64,000 bases of DNA from CADEED01 sp035761265 (lineage in GTDB: Bacteria > Pseudomonadota > Gammaproteobacteria > Steroidobacterales > Steroidobacteraceae), in the NCBI GenBank assembly GCA_035761265.1, contig DASTRL010000250.1, positions 1 to 64,000 on the forward strand, read 5' to 3'. Within the stretch, counting starts at the first letter, position 1. Each line of letters starts with the position of its first letter. The notes under the pieces were generated by a model. That model had not been told where the DNA came from. It searched no databases and worked only from the letters and a program-made list of their open reading frames with translations. The position numbers and the translations under genes were made by a program. Shown piece by piece: positions 1 through 8,280 of the stretch.

Positions 1-497
1 GGCACGAGGTCGCCGCGTTCGTGCGCGAGGTATTCGGCGGCGTTGCGCACCCCGGTCCTGACGGCGCGGCGGCCGAAGCCGGTGACGGAGCGGGCAAAGC
101 GCAGTGCCTGGTGCGCCGGCGTGTCGCCGACGAGCTTCGAAAGCTCCTCCTCGATATCCGGCTTGAGCAGCATGGCGAGCTCGCGGAAATCCTGCGCCAG
201 CTCGGCGTCGCCGCGGATGTTCACGTCGCCGCGCTGGATCACCTCCTGCGGGTCCGGGCCCGCGAGCGCCGCGAGGCTGAGCAAACTACCCGAGATCTCC
301 GCGTCGGGCGCGCGTTCGGTGGGCTGGGAGCGGGTGAGCCGCAGGGAGGTGCCCAGTGCTTCGCAATCCAGGCGCCAGCCGAGGCCGCGTGCCTCGATGC
401 GCACCAGCCTGCCTTTCAGGGATTCACACAGCTGCTGCGCGCGCGGGCTGCGCGGCAGGTTGCGATTCAGCAGATTCTCGATGGCCTGGGTCAGCAC
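1..497 (-). CDS. ubiJ: Ubiquinone biosynthesis accessory factor UbiJ (SCP2 domain), 3' end missing
   Basis: The gene starts at a GTG (495-497) and runs off the left edge, leaving about 165 codons. The N-terminus (MLTQAIENLLNRNLPRSP) and the following beta-rich SCP2-like lipid-binding region match the UbiJ/YigP family, which in E. coli is about 200 residues and helps the soluble Ubi enzyme complex hold the ubiquinone intermediate. It lies directly downstream of ubiE on the same strand, the usual ubiE-ubiJ-ubiB order, so ubiB would be expected beyond the edge. The GTG start is chosen because the conserved N-terminus begins there. Confidence 0.85.
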   Translation of the reverse strand, partial: MLTQAIENLLNRNLPRSPRAQQLCESLKGRLVRIEARGLGWRLDCEALGTSLRLTRSQPTERAPDAEISGSLLSLAALAGPDPQEVIQRGDVNIRGDAELAQDFRELAMLLKPDIEEELSKLVGDTPAHQALRFARSVTGFGRRAVRTGVRNAAEYLAHERGDLV

Positions 498-509
498 GGG
501 TGGCCGCGA

Positions 510-572
510 TCAGGGGCGCCGCCAGAGTGAGAAGACCACGGCGGCCACGAGCACGAGATACCCGATGAACAT
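510..572 (-). CDS. 20-residue membrane peptide between ubiE and ubiJ
   Basis: An ATG overlaps the ubiE stop codon (TGATG). The frame encodes MFIGYLVLVAAVVFSLWRRP and then stops, 12 bases before the ubiJ start. The peptide is one hydrophobic helix of about 15 residues followed by Trp-Arg-Arg, the layout of a single-pass small membrane protein with a cytoplasmic C-terminus. The overlap suggests translational coupling to ubiE. I know no named family for it. It may be a real small protein or only a leader that couples ubiJ translation to ubiE. Confidence 0.45.
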   Translation of the reverse strand: MFIGYLVLVAAVVFSLWRRP

Positions 573-1333
573 CATTGGTATTTGTATCCCCGGTGAACCG
601 CAACAATCCCGCCGCTGAGATTGTGATACCGGCAGTCTTCAAGCCCCGCATCCCGCATCATCCCGAGCAGCGTCTCCTGGTCCGGATGCATGCGGATGGA
701 TTCGGCGAGATAGCGATAGCTGTCTTCGTCTCGGGCCACGAGCTTGCCGAGCAGCGGCAGCACGCGGAAGGAATACAGGTCGTACAGCGGCTTGAGGAAC
801 GGCACCACCGGATGCGAGAACTCCAGCACCAGCAACTGCCCGCCAGGCTTGAGCACCCGGCGCATGTCGGCGAGCGCGGCCGGCTTGTCGGTGACGTTGC
901 GCAGGCCGAAGCCGATGGTCACGCAATCGAACTGCGAGTCCGCGAACGGCAGCTTCTCGGCGTTGGCGAGCACGCAGCTCACGTTGCCGACCAGCCCGGC
1001 GTCGAGCAGGCGGTCGCGGCCTTCGTTCAGCATGGCCGCGTTGATGTCCGAGAGGATCACGATGCCGGACTTGCCCACCTGCCTGGCGAGTCCGGTAGTC
1101 AGGTCACCGGTGCCGCCGGCAACGTCGAGCGCCCGCTGTCCCGCATGCAGGCCGGTCAGCGACAGCGTGAATTCCTTCCACAGCCGGTGCGCGCCGCCCG
1201 ACATCAAGTCGTTCATCAGGTCGTAGTTGGATGCGACCGAATCGAATACGCCACGGACCCGGCGCTGCTTTTCGCCCCAGGGCACGCGCTGGTAGCCGAA
1301 GTCGGTCTCGGATTTCTTTTGCGGGTCCGTCAC
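572..1333 (-). CDS. ubiE: Demethylmenaquinone/2-methoxy-6-polyprenyl-benzoquinol methyltransferase UbiE
   Basis: This 253-residue SAM-dependent C-methyltransferase acts in ubiquinone (and menaquinone, if made) biosynthesis. The length is close to E. coli UbiE (251). The N-terminal FGYQRVPWGEKQRRVRGVF and the SAM-binding motif I (residues 68-78, ALDVAGGTGDL) are typical, as is the later NVTDKPAALADMRRVLKPGG stretch. The gene is followed by the small ORF and ubiJ with a 1-base overlap. A perfect 10-bp hairpin at 1438-1461 separates it from the DUF971 gene upstream. Confidence 0.96.
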   Translation of the reverse strand: MTDPQKKSETDFGYQRVPWGEKQRRVRGVFDSVASNYDLMNDLMSGGAHRLWKEFTLSLTGLHAGQRALDVAGGTGDLTTGLARQVGKSGIVILSDINAAMLNEGRDRLLDAGLVGNVSCVLANAEKLPFADSQFDCVTIGFGLRNVTDKPAALADMRRVLKPGGQLLVLEFSHPVVPFLKPLYDLYSFRVLPLLGKLVARDEDSYRYLAESIRMHPDQETLLGMMRDAGLEDCRYHNLSGGIVAVHRGYKYQ

Positions 1334-1437
1334 AGGGCCGCCAGTATAGACGCGCGGCGCCGATCGATGAGAAAGCGCTGGCTTTTCATACCTGCTTTCG
1401 CTACAAAGCCCAACTATTCGAGCGGGGGTCTTGCAAG

Positions 1438-1461
1438 GGCCGGGTTCTGACGAACCCGGCC
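1438..1461. terminator. Hairpin between the DUF971 gene and ubiE
   Basis: A 10-bp perfect stem (GGCCGGGTTC paired with GAACCCGGCC) has a 4-base loop and lies 4 bases beyond the DUF971 stop codon. The T-rich tail (TCTTTT) is on the plus-strand side, so as an intrinsic terminator it would work best on plus-strand transcripts. For the minus-strand DUF971 transcript it could be a weak terminator or a processing structure. Confidence 0.6.
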
Positions 1462-1465
1462 TCTT

Positions 1466-1843
1466 TTACTTGCGGGGGATTTCGGTCTGCTGCTGGGCGC
1501 CGCGTACCCGCGCCTGGTAGCGACGCCAGTTTTCCGCCTGCTTCTCGCCCAACTCGCGCAGGTATTTCCACGAATACAGACCCGAGTCGTGGCCATCGTC
1601 GAACACCAGCTTGACGGCGTACTGGCCCACCGGCTCGACAGCCCGTATGCCGACGTCCTGCTTGCCGGTGACGAGTACCTCCTGCCCCGGGCCGTGTCCC
1701 TTCACTTCGGCGGACGGAGAATGCACGCGCAGATACTCGAAGGGCAGCTGGAAGCGTGCGCCGTCTTCGAATGCGACGTCCAGGACGCGCGAGCGGGTCC
1801 GCAGCGTGATCTCAACGGCCTGATTTTGGTCGGAAGTCGGCAT
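1466..1843 (-). CDS. DUF971 (gamma-butyrobetaine hydroxylase-like N-terminal) protein
   Basis: The 125-residue product is the small DUF971 domain, also found at the N-terminus of gamma-butyrobetaine hydroxylases. Visible features are ITLRTRSRVLDVAFEDGARF near the N-terminus, FEYLRVHSPSAEVKGHG, and the conserved VGQYAVKLVFDDGHDSGLYSW-type segment near residue 90. The ATG at 1843 is preferred because the homology begins there, although the frame stays open upstream to 1930. In related genomes this gene usually sits near hslU and ubiE; here it is 12.5 kb from hslU. Confidence 0.88.
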   Translation of the reverse strand: MPTSDQNQAVEITLRTRSRVLDVAFEDGARFQLPFEYLRVHSPSAEVKGHGPGQEVLVTGKQDVGIRAVEPVGQYAVKLVFDDGHDSGLYSWKYLRELGEKQAENWRRYQARVRGAQQQTEIPRK

Positions 1844-1913
1844 GTGCGGCCCCTGAAGCCTATACTCGGCACCTCGCCGGCGGGAAATATTCCGGCGCCT
1901 CATCCGGGGGGAT

Positions 1914-3731
1914 ATGCAACCGACGGACACTTCGCAACCCGACTACTTCCACAAGGTCGTGGATTGCCAATGGGCCTGCCCAGCACACACCGACGTTCCC
2001 GAATACATTCGACTTATCGCACAGGGGCGTTTCACCGACGCCTACATGGTGAACCGCCATTCGAACGTCTTCCCGGGAATCCTCGGGCGAGTGTGCGATC
2101 GACCCTGTGAGCCGGCCTGCCGCCGCGGCCGGGTCGAGGAAAAGCCCGTCGCCATCTGCCGCCTGAAGCGCGTCGCGGCGGACCACCGGGACGAGGACAT
2201 CCGTTCGCGGTTGCCAAAAATCCCGAAGCTCAAGAATGGCAAGAAGGTCGCGCTGATCGGCGCCGGCTGCGCCTCGCTGACGGTGGCCAATGACCTCATG
2301 CCGCTCGGCTACTCGGTCACCATCTTCGAGCAGTACGGCGTGCCCGGCGGACTCATGCGCACCAACATTCCCTCGTTCCGCCTGCCCGCCGAGGTGCTCA
2401 ACGAGGAGATCGACCAGATCGTCGGCATGGGCGTGGACCTCAAGCTCAATCACCCCATCAAGTCGATGCACGAGCTGCTGGACAAGGGCGGCTTCGACGC
2501 GGTGTTCGTGGGCGCCGGTGCGCCCAAGGGCAAGGAACTGAAGCTGCCGGGCCGCGCCGAGGGCGACGCCAACATCCACATCGGCATCACCTGGCTCGAG
2601 TCGGTGGCATTCGAACACGTGAAGTCCATTGGCAGGAAGGTACTGATCATCGGCGTGGGCAACACCGCCATGGATTGCTGCCGCACCTCGCTGCGCCTGG
2701 GTGCGGACGAGGTCAAGGTCATGGCGCGCAAGCCGCGCCAGTTCTTCAAGGCATCGGAGTGGGAGCTCGAAGACGCCGAGGAAGAGCACGTGCAGATCAT
2801 CATCAACCGTTCGCCGAAGGCATTCGTCGTCGAGAACGGCCGGTTGAAGGGCATGACCTTCGACGTCATGGAATACGACATCGACGCGCGCGGCCGCATC
2901 ACGGCAGAGCGGACCGTCGGCGAGGAATTCCACCAGGCGGACGACGTGATCCTCGCCATCGGCCAGGAGAACGCTTTTCCCTGGATCGAGCGCGATCTCG
3001 GCATCGAGTTCGACAAGTGGGACGTGCCGAAGGTGGATGCGAAGACCTTCGAGTCGACGCGCGCGGGGGTGTTCTTCGGCGGGGATGCGGCCTTCGGTCC
3101 CAAGAACATCATCTGGGCCGTGGAGCACGGCCACCAGGCGGCCATTTCCATCCACAACCACTGCAGCGGCAAAAGTACTGCCGACCGGCTGCCGCCGGGC
3201 GTGAACCTGCAGTCGCGCAAGATGGGCATGCACGAGTGGGCCTACGCCAACGACTACAACCCGGCCGAGCGGCGCCTGATGCCGCACGTTTCGCTCAAGG
3301 AACGATTCAAGAAGCTCAACATCGAGGTGGAGCTGGGCTTCACCGCCGAGCAGGTCGAAAAGGAAGTGCAGCGTTGCCTGAACTGCGACGTGCAGACCGT
3401 GTTCGAGACCAGGCTGTGCATCGAATGCGACGCCTGCATCGACATCTGCCCGGTGGACTGCCTCACGATCACGCACAACGGCGAGGAAGCCGAGTTGCGC
3501 ACGCGCCTCAAGGCGCCGGCGAAGAACGTCACCCAGGCCTTGTACGTTTCCGCGCCGCTGAAGCACACCGGGCGAGTCATGGTCAAGGACGAGGACGTCT
3601 GCGTGCACTGCGGCCTGTGCGCCGAGCGTTGCCCCACCGCGGCCTGGGACATGCAGAAGTCCTTCATCCAGTGGCCGCATGCCGAGGACGAGGCCATCGC
3701 CGCCGCGGCGAAGCTGCCCCAAACCGCCTGA
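1914..3731 (+). CDS. GltD-like FAD/NAD(P)H oxidoreductase with a two-cluster ferredoxin tail; electron-transfer subunit of a 2-oxoacid oxidoreductase
   Basis: The 605-residue protein has three parts. An N-terminal Cys cluster (C18, C22, C61, C65, C69) resembles the Fe-S region of glutamate synthase small subunits. An FAD/NAD(P) core follows, with IGAGCAS at 115-121 (Cys-Ala where Pro-Ala is usual) and a second Rossmann motif GVGNTAMD near 250. The tail is a two-[4Fe-4S] ferredoxin, with Cys 502/505/508/512/516 and 563/566/569/573. It lies 17 bases before the fused gamma/alpha subunit gene. The likely job is passing electrons between NAD(P)H and the KorAB-type complex, as the KorC subunit is reported to do in Azoarcus and Thauera. 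Direction and nucleotide preference cannot be read from sequence. Confidence 0.9.
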   Translation: MQPTDTSQPDYFHKVVDCQWACPAHTDVPEYIRLIAQGRFTDAYMVNRHSNVFPGILGRVCDRPCEPACRRGRVEEKPVAICRLKRVAADHRDEDIRSRLPKIPKLKNGKKVALIGAGCASLTVANDLMPLGYSVTIFEQYGVPGGLMRTNIPSFRLPAEVLNEEIDQIVGMGVDLKLNHPIKSMHELLDKGGFDAVFVGAGAPKGKELKLPGRAEGDANIHIGITWLESVAFEHVKSIGRKVLIIGVGNTAMDCCRTSLRLGADEVKVMARKPRQFFKASEWELEDAEEEHVQIIINRSPKAFVVENGRLKGMTFDVMEYDIDARGRITAERTVGEEFHQADDVILAIGQENAFPWIERDLGIEFDKWDVPKVDAKTFESTRAGVFFGGDAAFGPKNIIWAVEHGHQAAISIHNHCSGKSTADRLPPGVNLQSRKMGMHEWAYANDYNPAERRLMPHVSLKERFKKLNIEVELGFTAEQVEKEVQRCLNCDVQTVFETRLCIECDACIDICPVDCLTITHNGEEAELRTRLKAPAKNVTQALYVSAPLKHTGRVMVKDEDVCVHCGLCAERCPTAAWDMQKSFIQWPHAEDEAIAAAAKLPQTA

Positions 3732-3748
3732 AAAACAGCGCCTGAGCA

Positions 3749-5602
3749 ATGACACACAGAGTGAATGACTTCGCGATCAAGATCGCGACGGTGAACGGCA
3801 CGGGCTCGGCCAGCGCCAATACGCTGCTGATGAAGTCCATCTTCCGCAGCGGCATTCCGGTGATGGGCAAGAACTACTTCCCGTCCAACATCCAGGGCCT
3901 GCCCACCTGGTACGAGATCCGCGTGACCCGCGACGCCTACGTCGCGCGCTCGGGAAAGATAGACCTGATGGTCGCGATGAACGCCGAGACCTACGCGCGC
4001 GACGTGCGCGAAGTGGCCTCGGGCGGCTACCTCATCTACGACAGCACCTGGCCCCGGCCGACGCTGCTGGCGCGCGACGACATCACGGTGCTCGGCGTGC
4101 CGCTCGCCAAGCTCTGCAACGAGAACTTCAACGGCGTGCGTACGCGCATCCTGATGAAGAACATCTGCTACGCCGGCGTGCTCGCCGCGCTGCTCGACCT
4201 GGATGTCGAGAAGATCCGCGGGCTGCTCGCCGAGACCTACGCGAAGAAGCCGCAGCTCGTGGACTCGAACATGAAGGCCATCCAGCTCGGCTACGAGTAC
4301 ACCAAGGCGAACTTCGCCTGTCCGTTGCCGCTCAGGGTGCAGAAGCTCGACAAGACCCGCGGCCACGTCATGATCGACGGCAATACGTCGGCGGCGTTGG
4401 GTTGCATATTTGCCGGCGCGACCGTGGGCGCCTGGTATCCCATCACGCCTTCGACCTCGTTGATGGACGCCTTCAAGAGCTTCGCCGACAAGCTGCGTGT
4501 CGATCCGGAAACCGGCAAGAAGAATTTCGCCTTCATCCAGGCCGAGGACGAACTGGCCGCCATCGGCATGGTGCTCGGCGCCTCGTGGAATGGCGCGCGC
4601 GCGTTCACGGCCACGAGTGGCCCTGGCGTCTCGCTGATGAACGAATTCCTGGGACTCGCGTATTACGCCGAGGTACCCGCGGTGCTGTTCGACATCCAGC
4701 GCGTGGGACCGTCCACCGGCATGCCGACACGCACGCAGCAGTGCGACATCATGGAAGCGGCCTATGCATCGCACGGCGACACCAAGCACGTCTGTCTCTA
4801 CCCGCGCGATCCGGAGGAATGCTTCTACTTCGCGCGCGATGCCTTCGATCTGGCCGAGCGGCTGCAGACGCCGGTGATGGTGCTCTCCGATCTCGACATC
4901 GGCATGAACGACTGGATGTGCCCGGACCTGAAATGGGACGACGCCTACGTGCCCGATCGCGGCAAGGTGCTGTCGAAGGACGAGATCCTCAAGCTCGAGA
5001 AATTCCACCGCTATCTCGACGTGGACGGCGACGGGATTCCGTATCGCACGCTGCCCGGCGTGCATCCCAAGGCCGCGTACTTCACGCGCGGTTCGGGCCA
5101 CACGCAGTATGGCGGCTACACCGAGGATTCGGCCGAGTACCAGATCGTGCTCGACCGCCTCACGCGCAAGTTCCACACCGCGAAGCGCCTGGTGCCCAGG
5201 GCTGCGATCGAGCACGACCCGCAGATCGACATCGGGCTCGTCGCCTACGGCAGCTCGGACGGCGCGGTGCGCGAGGCGCGTGACATCCTGTCCGCGCACG
5301 GCCTCACGACCAACTACATGCGGCTGCGCGCGTTCCCGTTCGGCGAGGACGTGGAGAAGTTTCTCGAGGCGCACAGGCTCATCTTCGTCATCGAGCAGAA
5401 CCGCGACGCGCAGATGCGCTCGCTGCTGACGCTCGAGACGCGCGTGGACAAACACAAGCTGCGATCGCTGCTGCACTATAGCGGCCTGCCGATCTCCTCC
5501 GAGTTCATCGTCAAGGGTGTCCTGGCGGAAGTCGAGCCCAAGACCCGCAAGCCCGAGGTCGTCGCCGCGCCGGCCGCCAAGACCTCCGGAGGTGTGGCAT
5601 GA
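3749..5602 (+). CDS. 2-oxoacid:ferredoxin oxidoreductase, fused gamma-alpha subunit (KorA-like)
   Basis: The 617-residue product starts with a PorG-type gamma domain (about 1-190, with TVNGTGSASANTLLMKSIFR). This is followed by the alpha subunit pyrimidine-binding and transketolase-C-like domains (from about 205, with DGNTSAALGCIFAGATVGAW and YPITPSTSLMDAF). Fused gamma-alpha subunits are typical of 2-oxoglutarate-type (KorA) enzymes, which make acyl-CoA, CO2 and low-potential electrons from a 2-oxoacid and CoA. The stop overlaps the beta-subunit start (ATGA at 5599-5602). 2-Oxoglutarate is the likely substrate by family, but branched-chain or aryl 2-oxoacids are not excluded. Confidence 0.9.
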   Translation: MTHRVNDFAIKIATVNGTGSASANTLLMKSIFRSGIPVMGKNYFPSNIQGLPTWYEIRVTRDAYVARSGKIDLMVAMNAETYARDVREVASGGYLIYDSTWPRPTLLARDDITVLGVPLAKLCNENFNGVRTRILMKNICYAGVLAALLDLDVEKIRGLLAETYAKKPQLVDSNMKAIQLGYEYTKANFACPLPLRVQKLDKTRGHVMIDGNTSAALGCIFAGATVGAWYPITPSTSLMDAFKSFADKLRVDPETGKKNFAFIQAEDELAAIGMVLGASWNGARAFTATSGPGVSLMNEFLGLAYYAEVPAVLFDIQRVGPSTGMPTRTQQCDIMEAAYASHGDTKHVCLYPRDPEECFYFARDAFDLAERLQTPVMVLSDLDIGMNDWMCPDLKWDDAYVPDRGKVLSKDEILKLEKFHRYLDVDGDGIPYRTLPGVHPKAAYFTRGSGHTQYGGYTEDSAEYQIVLDRLTRKFHTAKRLVPRAAIEHDPQIDIGLVAYGSSDGAVREARDILSAHGLTTNYMRLRAFPFGEDVEKFLEAHRLIFVIEQNRDAQMRSLLTLETRVDKHKLRSLLHYSGLPISSEFIVKGVLAEVEPKTRKPEVVAAPAAKTSGGVA

Positions 5603-6654
5603 CCTTCCTGCCGAAACCGAAAGTCCATCACCCCTCGTTGCCGAAGAATGCGCTCGGCCTGACACGCCGCGACTATGAAGGGGGCCTCTCGACGCTGTGC
5701 GCGGGATGCGGCCATGACTCGATCACCGCGGCGATTATCGAGGCCACATGGGGTCTCGACATCGAGCCGCAGAACATGGTGAAGCTGTCCGGCATCGGCT
5801 GTTCGTCGAAGACCACCGCGTATTTCGTGAGCGGCGGGCACGGTTTCAATTCCGTGCACGGCCGCATGCCGTCCATCGCGATGGGCGCGAATGCGGCCAA
5901 CCGCAGTCTCACCTACGTGGGCGTCTCGGGCGACGGCGACACGCTGTCGATCGGCCTGGGACAGTTCTGCCACGCCATCCGCCGCAATCTGAACATGGCG
6001 TACATCATCGAGAACAACGGTGTGTACGGCCTCACCAAGGGACAGTTCAGCGCTTCCGCGGACGTCGGCACCAGGGCCAAGAAGGGCGAGGTCAACCAGC
6101 AGCCGCCGATCGATCCTGTGCTGCTGGCATTGACGCTGGGCGCGACCTTCGTGGCGCGCAGTTTTTCTGGCGACAAACAACAGCTCGTGCCGCTGATCCA
6201 GGCCGCCATCGCGCACAAGGGATTCGCGCTGATCGACGTGCTCTCGCCCTGCGTCACCTTCAACGATCACGAAGGGTCGACCAAGAGCTATGAGTACACG
6301 CGCGAGCACTACGACGAGGCGGTGCACGCCGACTTCGTGCCGTTCCGCAAGGAGATCTCCGCCGACTACTCGCCGGGCGATGCACTGCCCGTGGTGCTGC
6401 ACGACGGCAGCCGGGTCCTGCTGCGCAAGCTGGATTCGAGCTACGACCCGACCGATCGCGGCGCCGCGACGGCCGCCATCCAGGAGCGCTTGAAAAAAGG
6501 TGAATTCCTGACCGGGCTCCTGTACCTGGATACCCAAGGCAAGGAGTTTCACGATGTCAATGAGACACCGGCTATTCCGCTCAATCAGATTCCCCACGGG
6601 CGGTTGTCGCCGGGATCGGCTGCTCTCGCGAAAGTTCTGGCGCGATATCGTTAG
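5599..6654 (+). CDS. 2-oxoacid:ferredoxin oxidoreductase, beta subunit (KorB-like, TPP-binding)
   Basis: The 351-residue beta subunit binds thiamine diphosphate and one Fe-S cluster. Visible are the N-terminal CAGCGHD (C34, C37), a further Cys at 68, and the TPP/Mg motif GDGD (111-114) with Asn-Asn at 139-140 (ENNGVYGLTKGQ). Translation is coupled to the alpha gene by a 4-base ATGA overlap. With the upstream flavoprotein this gives a complete three-subunit enzyme. Such enzymes are oxygen-sensitive in many organisms, although aerobic versions exist. Confidence 0.92.
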   Translation: MTFLPKPKVHHPSLPKNALGLTRRDYEGGLSTLCAGCGHDSITAAIIEATWGLDIEPQNMVKLSGIGCSSKTTAYFVSGGHGFNSVHGRMPSIAMGANAANRSLTYVGVSGDGDTLSIGLGQFCHAIRRNLNMAYIIENNGVYGLTKGQFSASADVGTRAKKGEVNQQPPIDPVLLALTLGATFVARSFSGDKQQLVPLIQAAIAHKGFALIDVLSPCVTFNDHEGSTKSYEYTREHYDEAVHADFVPFRKEISADYSPGDALPVVLHDGSRVLLRKLDSSYDPTDRGAATAAIQERLKKGEFLTGLLYLDTQGKEFHDVNETPAIPLNQIPHGRLSPGSAALAKVLARYR

Positions 6655-6705
6655 AGGCGCTATGTTTCGGCCCGAAATGAGGATTCGGCTGATCCAGGAG
6701 TCTCC

Positions 6706-6909
6706 ATGACCGAAGAAAAATCCCAGAAATTCACCAGCAAGGTGCGCCGTGGGCTCACCTGGGTAAGCACGGTGTCGTCCGCCGAGCTTGCGCGAGTCAA
6801 ACAGGAAGCCGGCGGTGGCCGGATCCCGGGCATGACCGCCGCGCAGCTTTCGGACATCGAAGCCGCGCTGCTGTGGATCTCGCAGAACAAGGAAGAAGCG
6901 AATGGGTAA
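6706..6909 (+). CDS. Small 67-residue protein of unknown function upstream of ribosomal protein THX
   Basis: This short, charged, soluble-looking protein begins MTEEKSQKFTSKVRRGLTWV and ends in an acidic/amide tail. A CAGGAG-like ribosome binding site precedes the ATG. Its last codons overlap the THX start by 8 bases in another frame, so the two are probably co-translated. I do not recognise the family. The basic N-terminal half and its neighbour would fit a ribosome-associated role, but that is only inference. Confidence 0.6.
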   Translation: MTEEKSQKFTSKVRRGLTWVSTVSSAELARVKQEAGGGRIPGMTAAQLSDIEAALLWISQNKEEANG

Positions 6910-7024
6910 GGGCGACCGGCGTACGCGGCGCGGAAAGTTGTACGCGGGTTCGTTTGGCAAGACCCGTCCGAAGGATCCCGCAAAGAAGAAAGCAAGAGCC
7001 GCAAAGGCGAAGAAGAAAGCCTAG
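6902..7024 (+). CDS. 30S ribosomal protein THX (bTHX) family
   Basis: The 40-residue, very basic protein starts MGKGDRRTRRGKLYAGSFGK, matching the pattern MGKGDxKTxRGKxxxGSxGKxRP of the THX/bTHX family. It ends in a Lys/Ala-rich tail. The peptide sits in the 30S head in species that have it. It overlaps the preceding ORF by 8 bases and is followed 24 bases later by a strong terminator, so the transcription unit ends here. Confidence 0.88.
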   Translation: MGKGDRRTRRGKLYAGSFGKTRPKDPAKKKARAAKAKKKA

Positions 7025-7048
7025 CCAGACTGTCGATGCACAGGTCCC

Positions 7049-7072
7049 AAAGCCCGCCGCAAGGCGGGCTTT
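7049..7072 (+). terminator. Rho-independent terminator after THX
   Basis: The perfect stem AAAGCCCGCC / GGCGGGCTTT has a stable GCAA tetraloop and is followed by T-rich sequence. It closes the unit that ends with the THX gene. Confidence 0.85.
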
Positions 7073-7098
7073 GTCATTTGGTGCGCTAACATTCCGCC

Positions 7099-8217
7099 GT
7101 GGCGCAGTTACGCATTCGCAAGCGCATTCGCTGGGGCCGCTGGATCCTCGCCATCCTGGTGCTCGCGATCGGCGGGTTCGCGCTGGCCATCAGCCACGAT
7201 TCGGCCTGTCCGTCGCCCCCGAGGGTGGACGGCGAGAATCTCATGCAGGCCATCCACTACCGTTGCTACGGTCCGCCGGCGGTGCTGCAGCTCGAGCTCG
7301 ACGCGCGTCCGGTCATCGAAGACCACATGCTGCTGATCAAGGTGAAGGCAGCGTCCGTGAATCCGCTCGACTGGCACTACATGCGCGGCGAGCCCTACAT
7401 CATGCGCATGCAGGTGGGCCTCGGCGCCCCGCGGGATCCGCGCATGGGCGTGGATTTCTCCGGCACCGTGGAAGCGGTGGGCAAGGCGGTCACGCGCTTC
7501 AGGCCAGGCGATGAGATTTTCGGCGGCGCCAGGGGCGCCTTCGCCGAGTACATCCGGGTGTCGGAAGACGATGCGATCGCCCGCAAGCCTGCTGGCGCCA
7601 GCCACGAAGAGGCGGCCGCGCTGCCCATCGCGGCGAGCACGGCCTTGCAGGCTTTACGTGACCAGGGGCACCTGAAGCCCGGGGAAAAGGTTCTCGTGAA
7701 TGGCGCCTCGGGCGGCGTCGGCACCTACGCCGTGCAGATCGCCAAGGCCATGGGAGCCGAGGTCACCGGAGTCTGCAGTACACGCAACGTGGACCTGGTG
7801 GCCTCGCTCGGCGCGGATCGCGTGCTCGACTACACGAACCTGGATTTTGTCCGGGACGCGGTCCGCTACGACCTGATCGTCGACACGGTCGGCAACCGCG
7901 ATCTGCGCGACCTGCAGCAAGTACTCGCGCCCGGCGGCATCGCCGTGGTCGTCGGCGGCGCGGGCCGCGATCCGTGGATCGGTGCGCTGAGCGTGCCCAT
8001 CAAGATCTCGACCTGGGGCCGGTTCGCGGACCGGCAGTTCAAGTTCTTCATCGCGGGGCTGAATTCGCGAGACCTGGAATATCTCGGCGAACTCATGGCA
8101 TCGGGCCGGTTGCGATCGGTCATCGACCGGCGCTATCCACTGGCGCAGACGCCGGCGGCGGTGGCCTATGTGGAAGAAGGCCACGCGCGCGGCAAGGTCA
8201 TCATCAGGGTGGACTGA
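7099..8217 (+). CDS. Membrane-anchored zinc-independent MDR alcohol dehydrogenase / quinone oxidoreductase-like protein
   Basis: From a GTG start the product is 372 residues with an N-terminal hydrophobic anchor (about 13-31) and then a medium-chain dehydrogenase domain. The GroES-like part contains VKAASVNPLDWHYMRG and GVDFSGTVEAVG. The Rossmann part has NGASGGVGTYAVQIAKAMGA. No catalytic or structural zinc ligands are evident, so it groups with the NADPH:quinone reductase-like MDRs. An internal ATG at 7243 would give a soluble form. Substrate unknown. It is convergent with the KAS III gene. Confidence 0.85.
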   Translation: MAQLRIRKRIRWGRWILAILVLAIGGFALAISHDSACPSPPRVDGENLMQAIHYRCYGPPAVLQLELDARPVIEDHMLLIKVKAASVNPLDWHYMRGEPYIMRMQVGLGAPRDPRMGVDFSGTVEAVGKAVTRFRPGDEIFGGARGAFAEYIRVSEDDAIARKPAGASHEEAAALPIAASTALQALRDQGHLKPGEKVLVNGASGGVGTYAVQIAKAMGAEVTGVCSTRNVDLVASLGADRVLDYTNLDFVRDAVRYDLIVDTVGNRDLRDLQQVLAPGGIAVVVGGAGRDPWIGALSVPIKISTWGRFADRQFKFFIAGLNSRDLEYLGELMASGRLRSVIDRRYPLAQTPAAVAYVEEGHARGKVIIRVD

Positions 8218-8280
8218 GCAGCCGTTTGGCCCGAGTCGATGCGCGCTTGCGGCGCCGTATCCGCCTGGCCGCGCCCGGGC

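Noticed and set aside
3254..5665. Very long open frame on the strand opposite the 2-oxoacid oxidoreductase genes
   Set aside because: Composition is His/Arg/Ala/Val-rich shadow sequence typical of GC-rich antisense frames; the plus-strand genes have clear motifs and overlaps.
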